DNA of 64,000 nt from Petrolisthes cinctipes (lineage: Eukaryota > Arthropoda > Malacostraca > Decapoda > Porcellanidae), in assembly GCA_033782935.1 (NCBI GenBank), contig JAWQEG010000416.1:1-64000 (forward strand), read 5' to 3'. Made by a program: the position numbers and the translations under genes. Below the pieces are notes generated by a model, which did not search any database, was not told the DNA's origin, and saw only the letters and a list, made by a program, of their open reading frames with translations. Positions 10,062 through 18,504 of the stretch are shown here, one piece after another. Each line of letters starts with the position of its first letter. The first letter of the stretch is position 1.

Positions 10062-10509
10062 CTCTCTCCCCAGATAAGAGCAGAATATTCACCTGCCACC
10101 TTCATCAAGCTCGGCCAGTGTTCACCATTGGAGGGACTGTCATTCCTATGTGTTCCCAGTATCGCTACCTGGGCGCGCCAGTCAATATTTGGCCGATTGT
10201 CTCTGTCAGATCTCAAGACCATCCCATTGTCCAGGACTTATTGGGTCGTCTCCAGCGCCGACTTACGCCACTTCAATGGCTCACTAACAACTCCTCGGGC
10301 ATCTCCATCCCAGTAGCCAGGACTATCTATATTGCTTTTATCCGTTCAGTTGTTGATTACCTCTCCCCTGCTCTGATTCAACTTCCCAGAGCTACTCTTG
10401 AAACTTTAGAAAAATTTGAGAATAGAGAAATGAGAATAATTCTCGGTTGTCCAATGTCGACCAGGATAGTGAACATGCAGCGTGAGTTGCGTCTTCCCCC
10501 ATTGGAGGG
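10062..10509 (+). pseudogene. Internal fragment of the I-like LINE RT/thumb region
   Basis: About 430 bp closely matches 20560-20989 of the large I-like LINE, encoding 'TIGGTVIPMCSQYRYLGAP', 'RRLTPLQWLTNNSSGISIP' and 'NMQRELRLPPLE'. It carries neither element end. It preserves five bases (ATAAG, about 10074-10078) that are missing from the long copy at the place where that copy changes frame, so it shows the ancestral reading frame there. Confidence 0.9.
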
Positions 10510-11054
10510 CCACTGTTGGCTGGCAAGGCCAACGCAGCGCTCGGTGCTCACCCCCTGAGGGACAAGGGTCATCAACATTGTCAAGCTTTTTTTTTTTAAG
10601 TACCTAATAATAATAAAAGACAGAAAAAGGAAAAAAAATTGCACACTATACACTTAAAAAAATAATTATAATTACAATTTAAAAACAATTTCGTCACTAA
10701 TAATATTAAAAGGGAAATTAAAATCTATATGTGGGGGAACCTATTGTGCCCCCACACCGCCTCCCCCTTCAGCTTCACCTTCAGCTTCTATAAAGTAAAA
10801 TACTGATAAAAACAGGGAGGTGTCCCCCGAGGTCACCACGTGGAGGCGGGGTGAGACTTACCTACCCCTCCTGTGGAGGGGTAGGTCACCGAGATTCTTT
10901 ATAAAAGAACTTCCCAATTCTTAATGGTAGCCAGTGTGCAGTGGCTGCACCTTATACCACATTGGTTACGATACTGCCACTGTGTAAAACTAACAATGAC
11001 TCCACTAAAGGTTCATATAACCTACGAGTTGGATCCCTTGTCTGTCAGAGGTCT
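10510..11054. other. AT-rich and GC-rich intervening sequence
   Basis: Includes a poly-T run near 10588, A-rich sequence to 10730 and a GC-rich stretch with the short palindrome 'tacccctcctgtggaggggta' near 10862-10882. No gene, RNA gene or element was recognised. Confidence 0.5.
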
Positions 11055-11058
11055 TGTA

Positions 11059-11290
11059 CTGGTGCTGGAGCCTCACCACCCATGGAAATAAAGGCAATTG
11101 GTGCTGGAGCCTCACCACCCATGGAAATAAAGGCAATTGGTGCTGGAGCCTCACCACCCATAGAAATAAAAGTAAATGGTGCTGGAGCCTTACCATCTAT
11201 AGAAATGAATGTAAATGGTGCTGGAGCCTCACCACCCATAGAAATAAAAGTAAATGGTGCTGGAGCCTTACCATCCATAGTCATGAAACT
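11059..11290. repeat. 39-bp minisatellite, six units
   Basis: Units begin 'ggtgctggagcct' at about 11061, 11100, 11139, 11178, 11217 and 11256. As 39 is divisible by 3, both strands stay open and read as a 13-residue repeat (plus strand 'GAGASPPMEIKAI'). Units 3 and 5 resemble each other, as do units 4 and 6, giving a 78-bp higher-order pattern. The frame has no clear start or partner, so it is treated as a minisatellite. Confidence 0.9.
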
Positions 11291-11394
11291 ATTACTGTAC
11301 CTGGATTATTACTACTATTATTATTCTGTCATTAATTATTATCATCATTATTTGTGTACCACAGCTTGGATGCATGTAGGTTGGAGTATTGAAC

Positions 11395-11398
11395 ACAT

Positions 11399-11445
<47 letters not shown>

Positions 11446-11504
11446 GTAAGTAATAGCTGATTTAAATTAAAGGAGGGAGGGTAAAGTGTTGGTGGTCAAC
11501 CTGG

Positions 11505-11547
<43 letters not shown>

Positions 11548-11625
11548 CTAACCAAAGGTACAGGTTACTATTATCATCATCTGGAGCACACACACACACA
11601 CGCATACACACACACACACATACTA
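11395..11625. repeat. Three (AC)n arrays with duplicated flanks
   Basis: AC runs at about 11397-11443, 11503-11545 and 11587-11620. The second and third are flanked by a repeated phrase ('ctggagcacacac' before, 'ctaaccaaaggtaca' after), so the whole block was duplicated. Confidence 0.92.
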
Positions 11626-11670
11626 CATCTCTAACCAAAGGTACATGCTACTATTAATATCATCTAAATG

Positions 11671-11939
11671 TACAGTCGGCCTCAGGAATTCGTACACAAA
11701 GCATTAGTTAAAAGGAGTTGTTATTCTGCACATACTGTAAGCATTGTTCTGCTGACTGATTCAAGTATTACCTAAATAACATTAATAGAAGAATTTTGTG
11801 TTAGAAAATTAATATACTATTTTTTTTAGTTGTTACGAACCCTTGATGTCACAGTGGTGTATACGAATTGCTGATGCCGACTGTACCTCAAATATGTCTA
11901 ACAGGATATTACACAACACAATAAGATAAGCTGTTTTAA
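11671..11939. other. Intervening sequence with a possible Tc1/mariner-like terminal motif
   Basis: Begins with 'acagtcggcctcaggaattc' and 'gtacacaaag', which resembles a terminal repeat of a Tc1/mariner-type element. A similar string occurs at 42603-42628. No transposase and no opposite end were found. Confidence 0.25.
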
Positions 11940-12112
11940 TTAAGTGGCGAGTATTGTGCTGGTGGTGGGAAATGTGGAGCAACTGATGCCTCCAACATAT
12001 TCCAAGTAACAGGACACTAATATTATTGTTATTCTCATCCTGTTGTTTCCTGGTATACTTTGGAGGAATCAAGGCACTCTAATGTACCAAAGTGTGTGTA
12101 ATACACCCTTAA
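11940..12112 (-). mobile_element. TTAA-flanked small MITE, copy 2
   Basis: A 173-bp unit between TTAA at 11940-11943 and 12109-12112, inverted relative to copy 1. It has 'gatgcctccaacatattcc' and, on the other arm, 'tatactttggaggaatcaag'. The terminal bases are more diverged than in other copies. Confidence 0.65.
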
Positions 12113-12119
12113 TTTGTTT

Positions 12120-12310
12120 GTGGCATGTTGGAATGTTACTGATTCACCCAAACTATTCAAAACAACAACAAAACATAAGACACTAGACCTAAGCCATCCC
12201 ACCCCTATAAAATTCTTACTAGATTCAGGCCACCATTAATTTTGTTCATCTGGTCCTGTTGTTTCCTGGCATACTTTGGAGGAATCAAGTTGCTTTACTG
12301 TACATTCATG
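12120..12310 (-). mobile_element. Degenerate partial MITE copy beside copy 2
   Basis: 'tgttactgattcacccaaac' at the left and 'catactttggaggaatcaag' at the right match the two arms of the small TTAA MITE. About 70 bp of unrelated sequence lies between the arms and the terminal TTAA is lost. Confidence 0.5.
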
Positions 12311-12344
12311 ATACATAGGGCCGTATGCAATTAGTGGTGTTGAC

Positions 12345-12425
12345 GGTAGTGTGTGTGTATGTGTTGTGTGTATGTGTGGTGTGTGTGTATGTGTGTATGT
12401 GTGGTGTGTGTGTATGTGTGGTGTG
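12345..12425. repeat. (GT)n/(GTGTAT)n array
   Basis: Imperfect GTGTGTATGTGTG repeats directly abut the SINE-like unit. Confidence 0.9.
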
Positions 12426-12770
12426 CAGTGACAGAGTGGATAAAAAGACGGACTGCGGATGTCAAGGACCCGGGTTCGAATCCACGAGGAAACGTCTGGG
12501 ATTTTTCAGAGGTGAACTGGGTCCAGTTGTTCGGCAATTATCCTGGCTTCACCGACACATCAAGAAAATATCCCCTACATCGTCGTCAACTCACCATATT
12601 CCAAGATGCTGTGAGTGACGGTGTAGCTGCTCTCCCTTGATAGTGACGTGTATAAATAAGGTGTCGTCATCTAATGGGACAGAAGAGAAGCTATGGTACC
12701 AACATCACCACGAAGCTCCACTGTCTCATCTGGTGCGACACCCAGTAATCTCGGGGCCTCGCAAGAGTCA
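12425..12770 (+). mobile_element. tRNA-derived SINE-like unit
   Basis: The head has an A-box-like 'tgacagagtggataaaa' (about 12428-12444) and a canonical B box GGTTCGAATCC (12473-12483) at tRNA-like spacing, giving a probable internal pol III promoter. The body shows no coding sense and passes into GT repeats. A functional tRNA is unlikely: I see no cloverleaf with paired acceptor stem. The right boundary is approximate. Confidence 0.6.
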
Positions 12771-12775
12771 CGGGC

Positions 12776-13095
12776 TATGTGTGGTGTGTGTATGTGTGGT
12801 ACCGGTACAATGGCTCTGTAGTATATGTGTGTGTGTGTGTGTATTTGTGGTATGTGTATGTGTAGTATGCATGTGTGCATGTATGGTGTGTGTATGTGTG
12901 GTATGTGTATGTGTATATGTGTGGTACTGGTACAATGGTTGTGTAGTGTGTGTGTATGTGTGGTGTGCGTATGTGTATATGTGTGGTACTGGTACAATGG
13001 CACTGTAGTGTGTGTGTATGTGTGTGTATGTGTGGTGTGTGTTAGTGTGGTACCGGTACAATGGCTCTGTAATGTGTGTGTGTGTGTTTATGGAA
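12776..13095. repeat. GT-rich minisatellite with a conserved spacer
   Basis: GTGTGTATGTGTG blocks alternate with a spacer 'ggtaccggtacaatggctct' or close variants at about 12797, 12923, 12983 and 13050. Translations across it are repeat artefacts. Confidence 0.88.
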
Positions 13096-13191
13096 TCATC
13101 ATACTGGTATCACACCATCGTCAACATCATCAATGGGTGGAAAATCACACTGACGTGATCATGAATGTAAGTAATAAAACCCAAACTGGTA

Positions 13192-13245
13192 GACGAAATA
13201 TTTTATTCCAGAAGTTTCGGTGACCTCTGTCGCCCTCTTCAGTAG
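13192..13245 (-). ncRNA. Candidate hammerhead ribozyme motif of the Penelope-like element
   Basis: On the minus strand CTGAAGA (fits CUGANGA) is followed by a short hairpin (GCGAC, loop AGAG, GTCAC/GTC side with one mismatch), then CGAAAC, and a GTC triplet about 20 nt later (13194-13192) that could be the cleavage site. Hammerhead motifs are known in the terminal repeats of Penelope-like elements. Stem I is weak as I draw it, so this is a candidate only. Confidence 0.45.
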
Positions 13246-13338
13246 AAATACAGGTTAAGAGTGGTACTGTACATCCATTACTTTCGAGTGAGTTTATATA
13301 CACTACGTTGTGACCCGCCAGCAACCTCACTTCACCAC

Positions 13339-13755
13339 CTAATCCGTCGTGCCTGTTGCCCGAGGTGCTTCACTGATGGGTGGTGGGAGTACTTTTGGCG
13401 GCAAACACTTACTGACTAACCCTTTCATGACTGGGTCTAACTTAAACATACCCTCTAATAGGTTAAAATTATTGTACTTATTAATACATACTAATTCAAC
13501 AATCCTACGTTTCTTAGAATTGCTACATTTGTACAACATTTGGCACGCATTCCAATCTATTCTATGGTTCTTTTCATATGAATGAACAAGGATTGCAATG
13601 TTGTTGTTTCCTACTTTGCAGGCATATTTATGTTCCTTTATACGGATGTTCAAATCCCTGCCAGTTTCACCCACATAAACTAAATCACAATCTTGGCATG
13701 GGATTTTATACACACCGGCAGTGACTTCGCTCTTGGGCTTATTCTTAACTAACAA
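13339..13755 (-). pseudogene. Penelope-like GIY-YIG endonuclease domain
   Basis: The 138-residue open segment contains 'GVYKIPCQDCDLVYVGETGR' followed by 'RIKEHKYACKVGN', the GIY...YVG core with the expected downstream Arg and His, and a conserved C-terminal part ('RIDWNACQML...KKRRIVELVCIN'). In Penelope-like elements this domain nicks target DNA. It is detached from the RT by frameshifts between 13755 and 14013, so it is a remnant rather than a complete protein. Confidence 0.8.
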
Positions 13756-14012
13756 AGATTTTAGCCTATGGTTGAATTATACCTAAATGCAATGTTTACA
13801 TCTAAATCCTGACTCACAGCTTTGACAACATCAAGGCTTGACACATAGGGCAATGTTATATATGGTTTCTGTTTAACAGGGGATTTTGGCACGAAAAATG
13901 ATTTCCTAGCTTTGAAGTAAGCTTTCCTTATGAACTATTTGGAGTATTTTATGTCCAATAATATTTGCCAGATTTTAGCATTTTCCGGATCTAGGTGCTG
14001 GGGACTAGAAAT

Positions 14013-14899
14013 TCACAGTGCTCTGAGAAACATAGAAGAAACCACTGACATTTTGGTTGAAATATGGTGGTATGAGAAAAAATGAATATACAGATTACAC
14101 TGAGTAGGTTTTCTATAGACTGAAAAACTGAGAGAGTTAGCATCTTTTTGTACCAGTACATCTAGAAATGGAAGGGAGTCATTTGTTTTCCACTCTACTT
14201 TGAATTTAATGGAGGGAACCAATACATTGAGATTTGAGAAAATATCCTCAGAATTGTTAAGGGTATTAGGCCAAAAGGAAAAAATGTCATCAACGTATCT
14301 GAACCAAGTAAGATCTGGGTGAGAAATGGTTGTAAGGATGGGAAGTCTCAAAATATTCCATGTACAGGTTACTCATAATTGGAGATAAAGGAGAGCTCAT
14401 CCCCATGCCAAACTTTTGCTTATAAAACTGGGTACCAAAGGAGAATGCATTACAATCTACACACAGGCTAATTAATTGGAGAAACATATCTTGTGGCATT
14501 CCTAAGTTAATGTTACAGTCAGGCAATTTCTCTGCTAAAAATCTTAACACATCATCAAAGGGAACTTTTGTATATAAGGAATCTACATCAAAACTTACTA
14601 ACTTTCCATTGGAGAAATTTAGGGAATGAATTATATATATGTGAACTGGAGAAAGTGCCAACCAAAGGTGCTAGTTTACTGGCCAGAAATTTCGATAATA
14701 TATAGGTAAAAAAACCTGTCTGGGCGATGATTGGTCGTAGAGGAACATGTTGCTTGTGTGTCTTGGGTAATCCATAGATGTAGGGTAGTCCGGGATTGAT
14801 TTGTATGAAATTACTGGCATCCACGTCTAGCACATCTTTTAAAAGGTTTCTTACTTTTTTGTTGAAGTCTGAGGATAACCGCTTTAGAGGCGAGGACAC
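14013..14899 (-). pseudogene. Penelope-like reverse transcriptase domain, frameshifted
   Basis: Three successive minus-strand segments cover the RT: 'GLPYIYGLPKTHKQHVPLRP' (about 14800-14745), 'LVSFDVDSLYTKVPFDDVL' with 'QKFGMGMSSPLSPIMSNLYM' (about 14600-14360), and 'LTWFRYVDDIFSFWP' with 'LPFLDVLV' and 'VYRKPTQ' (about 14320-14100). The YVDD catalytic motif is present. Frame changes occur near 14600-14660 and 14300-14340. The order and motifs are typical of Penelope-like RTs. Confidence 0.82.
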
Positions 14900-15103
14900 A
14901 AGTTTCTCAAACGTTGAACGATCACTGTCTTAAAAGGTTATCCATCTTTGTAAAATAATCTGGTTTATCTAAAATCACCACTGAATTACTTGGTTTGATC
15001 AGTTGAATTGTGAAGCAACTATGGATATCCATCTAGTATATTTTTAATCATGGAAGGTAAGGGCTATGGTGTAGAAAATTTCCTTGCTAACCCCTCCCCT
15101 GAC

Positions 15104-15211
15104 TGAACCACCAGGTTTTGGAGGAACTTCTGGTACTCCACCCTCGTTTTGGTGGATTTACGTAGGTCATAATGTAAATATTTGTCTGTATTCTTGTGCT
15201 TCATTCTGTTA

Positions 15212-15258
<47 letters not shown>

Positions 15259-15352
15259 TCATTGGATTTTCATGGGTCCCGCCTACCCTTATGAATTGTT
15301 GTCTGCCTATTGATTGATTCCATGGCACAAGGAATTGAAAAAAAAAAAAACT
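15104..15352 (+). mobile_element. 5'-truncated 3' end of the I-like LINE
   Basis: 'accaccaggttttggaggaa' through 'ccaccctcgttttggtggat' and the 3' UTR match 22117-22335 of the long I-like LINE. A lineage-specific GT expansion is at 15210-15257, and the copy ends in about 13 A residues. A typical short, poly(A)-ended insertion. Confidence 0.88.
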
Positions 15353-15439
15353 CCCTGAATACATAAATATCTTTTGGAAGAAAGAGTGGATTAAAATTGT
15401 CAGATCCCTTTACCTGATCACCCAAGTAAACTCACTAAG

Positions 15440-16728
15440 TCGGTAATTAAGGATGTTGTTGTAAAATATTTAGTGAAGCAGGGAATTGTGGACACCCCTG
15501 CTCTACCCGACACTGAAGATGAGGAATAAGTCCCTTTTAACCTTGACACTATCCCTCCAACTCAGTCTGCTAAAACACCAGGTGGTAAGAGTAATAACAA
15601 ACCTGAAGTTTCTCAGGTTGAAAAGCTCTGGGTAGAGATGTAATACCAGCTCGAATGGGAGAATATTTAACTAGAAAGAGAAAAACTAGAACTCGAAAGG
15701 GAAAAGTTGGCAGTGGCTAGAGAACAAGGTAGAGAAGGAAGCAGAGTGGAGGAAAAGGAACTATCCTTTAATTAACATGTCTAGTGTAACTACAATGATA
15801 TCTGCTTTTGATGAAGGTGATATTGAGGGTTCATTCAGCCTTTTCGATTGATTAGCAACTAAAAACGAGTGGCCTAAAGATGTCGCTGATTGCCCCTAAA
15901 CAAACAGGTAAATCATTTTGTACTTACACTTACCTAGATAGACCCAATGACTATGAGTTTGTCAAGCAACAGATTCTGTATGTCCATGTGGTAACCCCAG
16001 AGACGTACAGAGATAAATTCAGGAAACTGGTCAAAAATAAGCATCAAACATATGTGGAATTTGCATGTGATAAGCTTAAATATTTTAAGAAATGGCTAAA
16101 TGTTCTCTCGGTCACCACCTATTCAGAACTTATTAATCTCATTGTCCTAGAGGAATTTAAAAGAAAAGTGCCCTTACCTATTGTGAAATACATAGAGGAG
16201 AGGGGCGAGATGGAACTATTGAGGGTGGCGGAACAAGCAGATGTGCAGGCTTTGAGGCTCCAGATCTAGTCGAGGCGTGAGGGAGACCTCACTCTTTCTG
16301 TAAAAAGTTCCTCTGACGATTTCAAGTACAAAGATGCTAAGGATAAGCTGAGGGGTAGCGGGTTCACTACTAGCCAATTAACATGTGTATACTGTAGGAA
16401 GCCAGGCCATACTATTGCTTTTTGTAAACACCCCAAATGTACAAGTAGTAGGAAAAGTTTCATCTCTACTGCATCAGGTTCCTCTACCTCATCAAATCCT
16501 GTAGCTTCTAATAGTAGTGTTGTCCAGTCAAAACAGTTGTTTGATTACTTTATTTTTGATGGTGACGTGGCTTTGACAAAGGAGGGTCAGACCTATCCTA
16601 TTAAGGTCTTACGAGACACGGTGGCTTCTCAGTCCATACTGCTAAGTAATGTTCTTCCCCATCTAGAAGATAACTTTACTGGAGATAAGGTATACTGTAT
16701 ACTAATTTCCAGTCTCACCTCTCAGACT
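15440..16728 (+). pseudogene. Gypsy-like gag and 5' half of protease
   Basis: An N-terminal part (about 15450-15780, 'VKYLVKQGIVDTPALPD', then a Glu/Lys-rich coiled coil) contains several stops. The best-preserved block, 15880-16269, contains 'TPETYRDKFRKLVKNKHQT' and 'ELINLIVLEEFKRKVP', a SCAN-like gag core. A TAG at 16267 and a short linker precede a zinc knuckle 'CVYCRKPGHTIAFCKHPKC' (about 16387-16443). The protease follows with 'YPIKVLRDTVASQSILL' (about 16580-16645), where the usual D-T-G reads D-T-V. The protease is cut at 16728 by the LINE insertion. Confidence 0.72.
16719..16728 (+). repeat. Target-site duplication, left copy (CTCTCAGACT)
   Basis: Ten bases identical to 22336-22345. 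They bracket the I-like LINE exactly: the LINE's poly(A) ends where the right copy begins. Confidence 0.93.
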
Positions 16729-17025
16729 CAGTCTCGCTCCAGAACAGGTGGAGTGTGGACGTACTTGTGGCGCTCTGCCTCCATTCTCGTTTGTGTTGTT
16801 GTTTTGTGTTGTTTTGGAGCTCTTGTTTGTGTTTTTTGTGTTGTTTGTGAGTTCTTGTTTGTGTGTTGCTGTTTCTGTGGTGTTGCTGGTGTTGTTTGTC
16901 TGTTGTGGTTCTGTGTATAGTTTTGTTGTGATTTTCTGTGTGTGTGTGTGTGTGTGTCCCTGGCTGATTGAGTGTTTAGTTGTTTGTGTTGTTGTTTCCT
17001 TTCCATCTAGGCCTTGCCTGGCCTG

Positions 17026-18504
17026 ATGGAGAGTGCGGATTCCTGCTTGGAGGCCGACTTGGCAATGTCGGAGGAAGACGAGTCTCCAATTGAGGATCAC
17101 TGGCCTGAGCTGCCTTCTCGCAACCCTCCCCCCCTCTCCTCGGTCACTCCGCAGCACAGGTTGCAGCCGTCCACCTCCTCAACCTCTACCAAGCGACCTG
17201 TTGATGCCTCGTCCGACTCCTCGCAGGATTCCGATGGTGTGGACTGTTTGCCTCCAGCTGCCAAGACTGCCAAGGGTGCTTCAGCTGTGCACGACGTACC
17301 TTCTCTGCCTCACCCTGGTGTTTCTTCTTTGTATACCAACTCCTTGCCCTCGTCCAACCTTCCTGCTTTTGCCCCGGGAGATGCCTATGTCAAACTCTCC
17401 TTCTCTGGAAACCCATCTACGGACACAAAGCTGCGTTGGTTGTCTGATGTCAACAGGGCCTTCCAGTTGCAGCGTGAACTGGCTGAAGTCAAGATGGCTG
17501 CTGTGACCTCCCGGTTTGTCTACATCTCTAGGCAGCGTCAGGACATCATTGATAGAGTGAAGGCTGGTGAATTTTTATCTCTGCCTCTCATTCTTGAAGA
17601 CTCACCTGAGAGGCCTCGTAAGTTCCCCAGCTACATCCTCACCCGTTTTCCTATTGATGTTGACCCGAAACTTGCCAAAGGATACCCTGGTGTGTACTTT
17701 GCCCGTCGTTTTTTCCAAGATGGTTCCCCCATTAGCCGTATTGTTGTTGTCTGGAGTCAACCCGATTAACCTCCAAATGAGATTTCCTTTGATTTTCTCC
17801 CTTGTCTTCCACCGTGTGAGGTGAGGAAACTTCATAATGACCAGCCTTGGTGCTACAGGTGCTGGGGAGTTGGGCATATCTCCCGGTACTGTTCTGCCAG
17901 GCTGAAGTGTGCATGGTGTGCGGCCGACCATGATTCCAAGACGTGTCCTGTCAGGGGTGAACCATCACGTCCTGCTGCCTCCACCTCTGAGCCTTCACCT
18001 CCTGAAGATACGTCTCGATGGAAGTGTCCACGATGCTTTCAGCCAGGGGTTAACGTGTGGCATGGATGTACTCGACGTCAGGTCCAGGCTCGTGTCTCTA
18101 CTATTGCTCCGCCTCCACCACCACCACCACCACCACCACCACCACCTCCCCAGTCTGTTCCTCCTACCAACCCTGCCTCACCTCCAGACCTGGCCCTCCG
18201 CAAGTCTGTTGCTACCCTCATGGCACGATGTACGGCTCTTGAAAACCGCTTTTCTCCCCTTGAAGCCAGGATTGATGGGCTGGTTGCCGCTCAGGCTGCC
18301 AATGACTCCAAACTCTCCACCTTGGTCGAGGCTCAGCAGGCCATCATCTCAACTGTCACTACCCTTACCGAAAAGATGGATACTGTTGCATCTCGCCTTG
18401 AAAAGCTTTTCGAGTCAGTCCCTTCTCCTGGTCCATCTTCTTCTCCAGGTCGCTCATCTGCCCCCACTCACCGGACTTCTACCTCCAAATACAGAGTTCG
18501 CTAG
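17026..18504 (+). pseudogene. I-like LINE ORF1 (gag-like, CCHC), one nonsense codon
   Basis: ATG at 17026 begins 'MESADSCLEADLAMSEED'. A Ser/Pro-rich N-terminal region is followed by a conserved domain ('YVKLSFSGNPSTDTKLRWL', about residues 120-250) and a cysteine block 'WCYRCWGVGHISRYCSARLK' continuing with a second knuckle (about 17848-17955). Then come a Pro-rich stretch (18108-18150) and a C-terminal coiled coil. TAA at 17767-17769 is the only interruption; the same frame continues through to the stop at 18502-18504. Gag-like ORF1 proteins bind element RNA. ORF2 starts immediately at or overlapping the ORF1 stop, in another frame. Confidence 0.87.

Larger units (their letters stand above)
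13150..15070 (-). mobile_element. Decayed Penelope-like element (RT and GIY-YIG remnants)
   Basis: Minus-strand order is RT (about 14899 to 14013) followed by a GIY-YIG endonuclease domain (13755 to 13339) and a terminal region with a hammerhead-like motif (13245-13192). This is the domain order of endonuclease-bearing Penelope-like elements. Multiple frameshifts and stops make this copy non-functional. Confidence 0.85.

Noticed and set aside
12425..12500. A functional tRNA gene
   Set aside because: A and B boxes are present, but no paired acceptor stem or clear anticodon arm can be drawn, and non-coding body sequence follows, as in a SINE.
15104..15352. Target-site duplication around the short I-like LINE copy
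   Set aside because: Flanks 'ctcccctga' and 'ctccctgaa' are only similar, so I do not call a duplication.
17909..18500. Upstream extension of the I-like ORF2 frame over ORF1
   Set aside because: The translated extension (Leu/Pro/His-rich) is the out-of-frame image of the ORF1 knuckle and Pro-rich region; endonuclease homology starts only near 18506.
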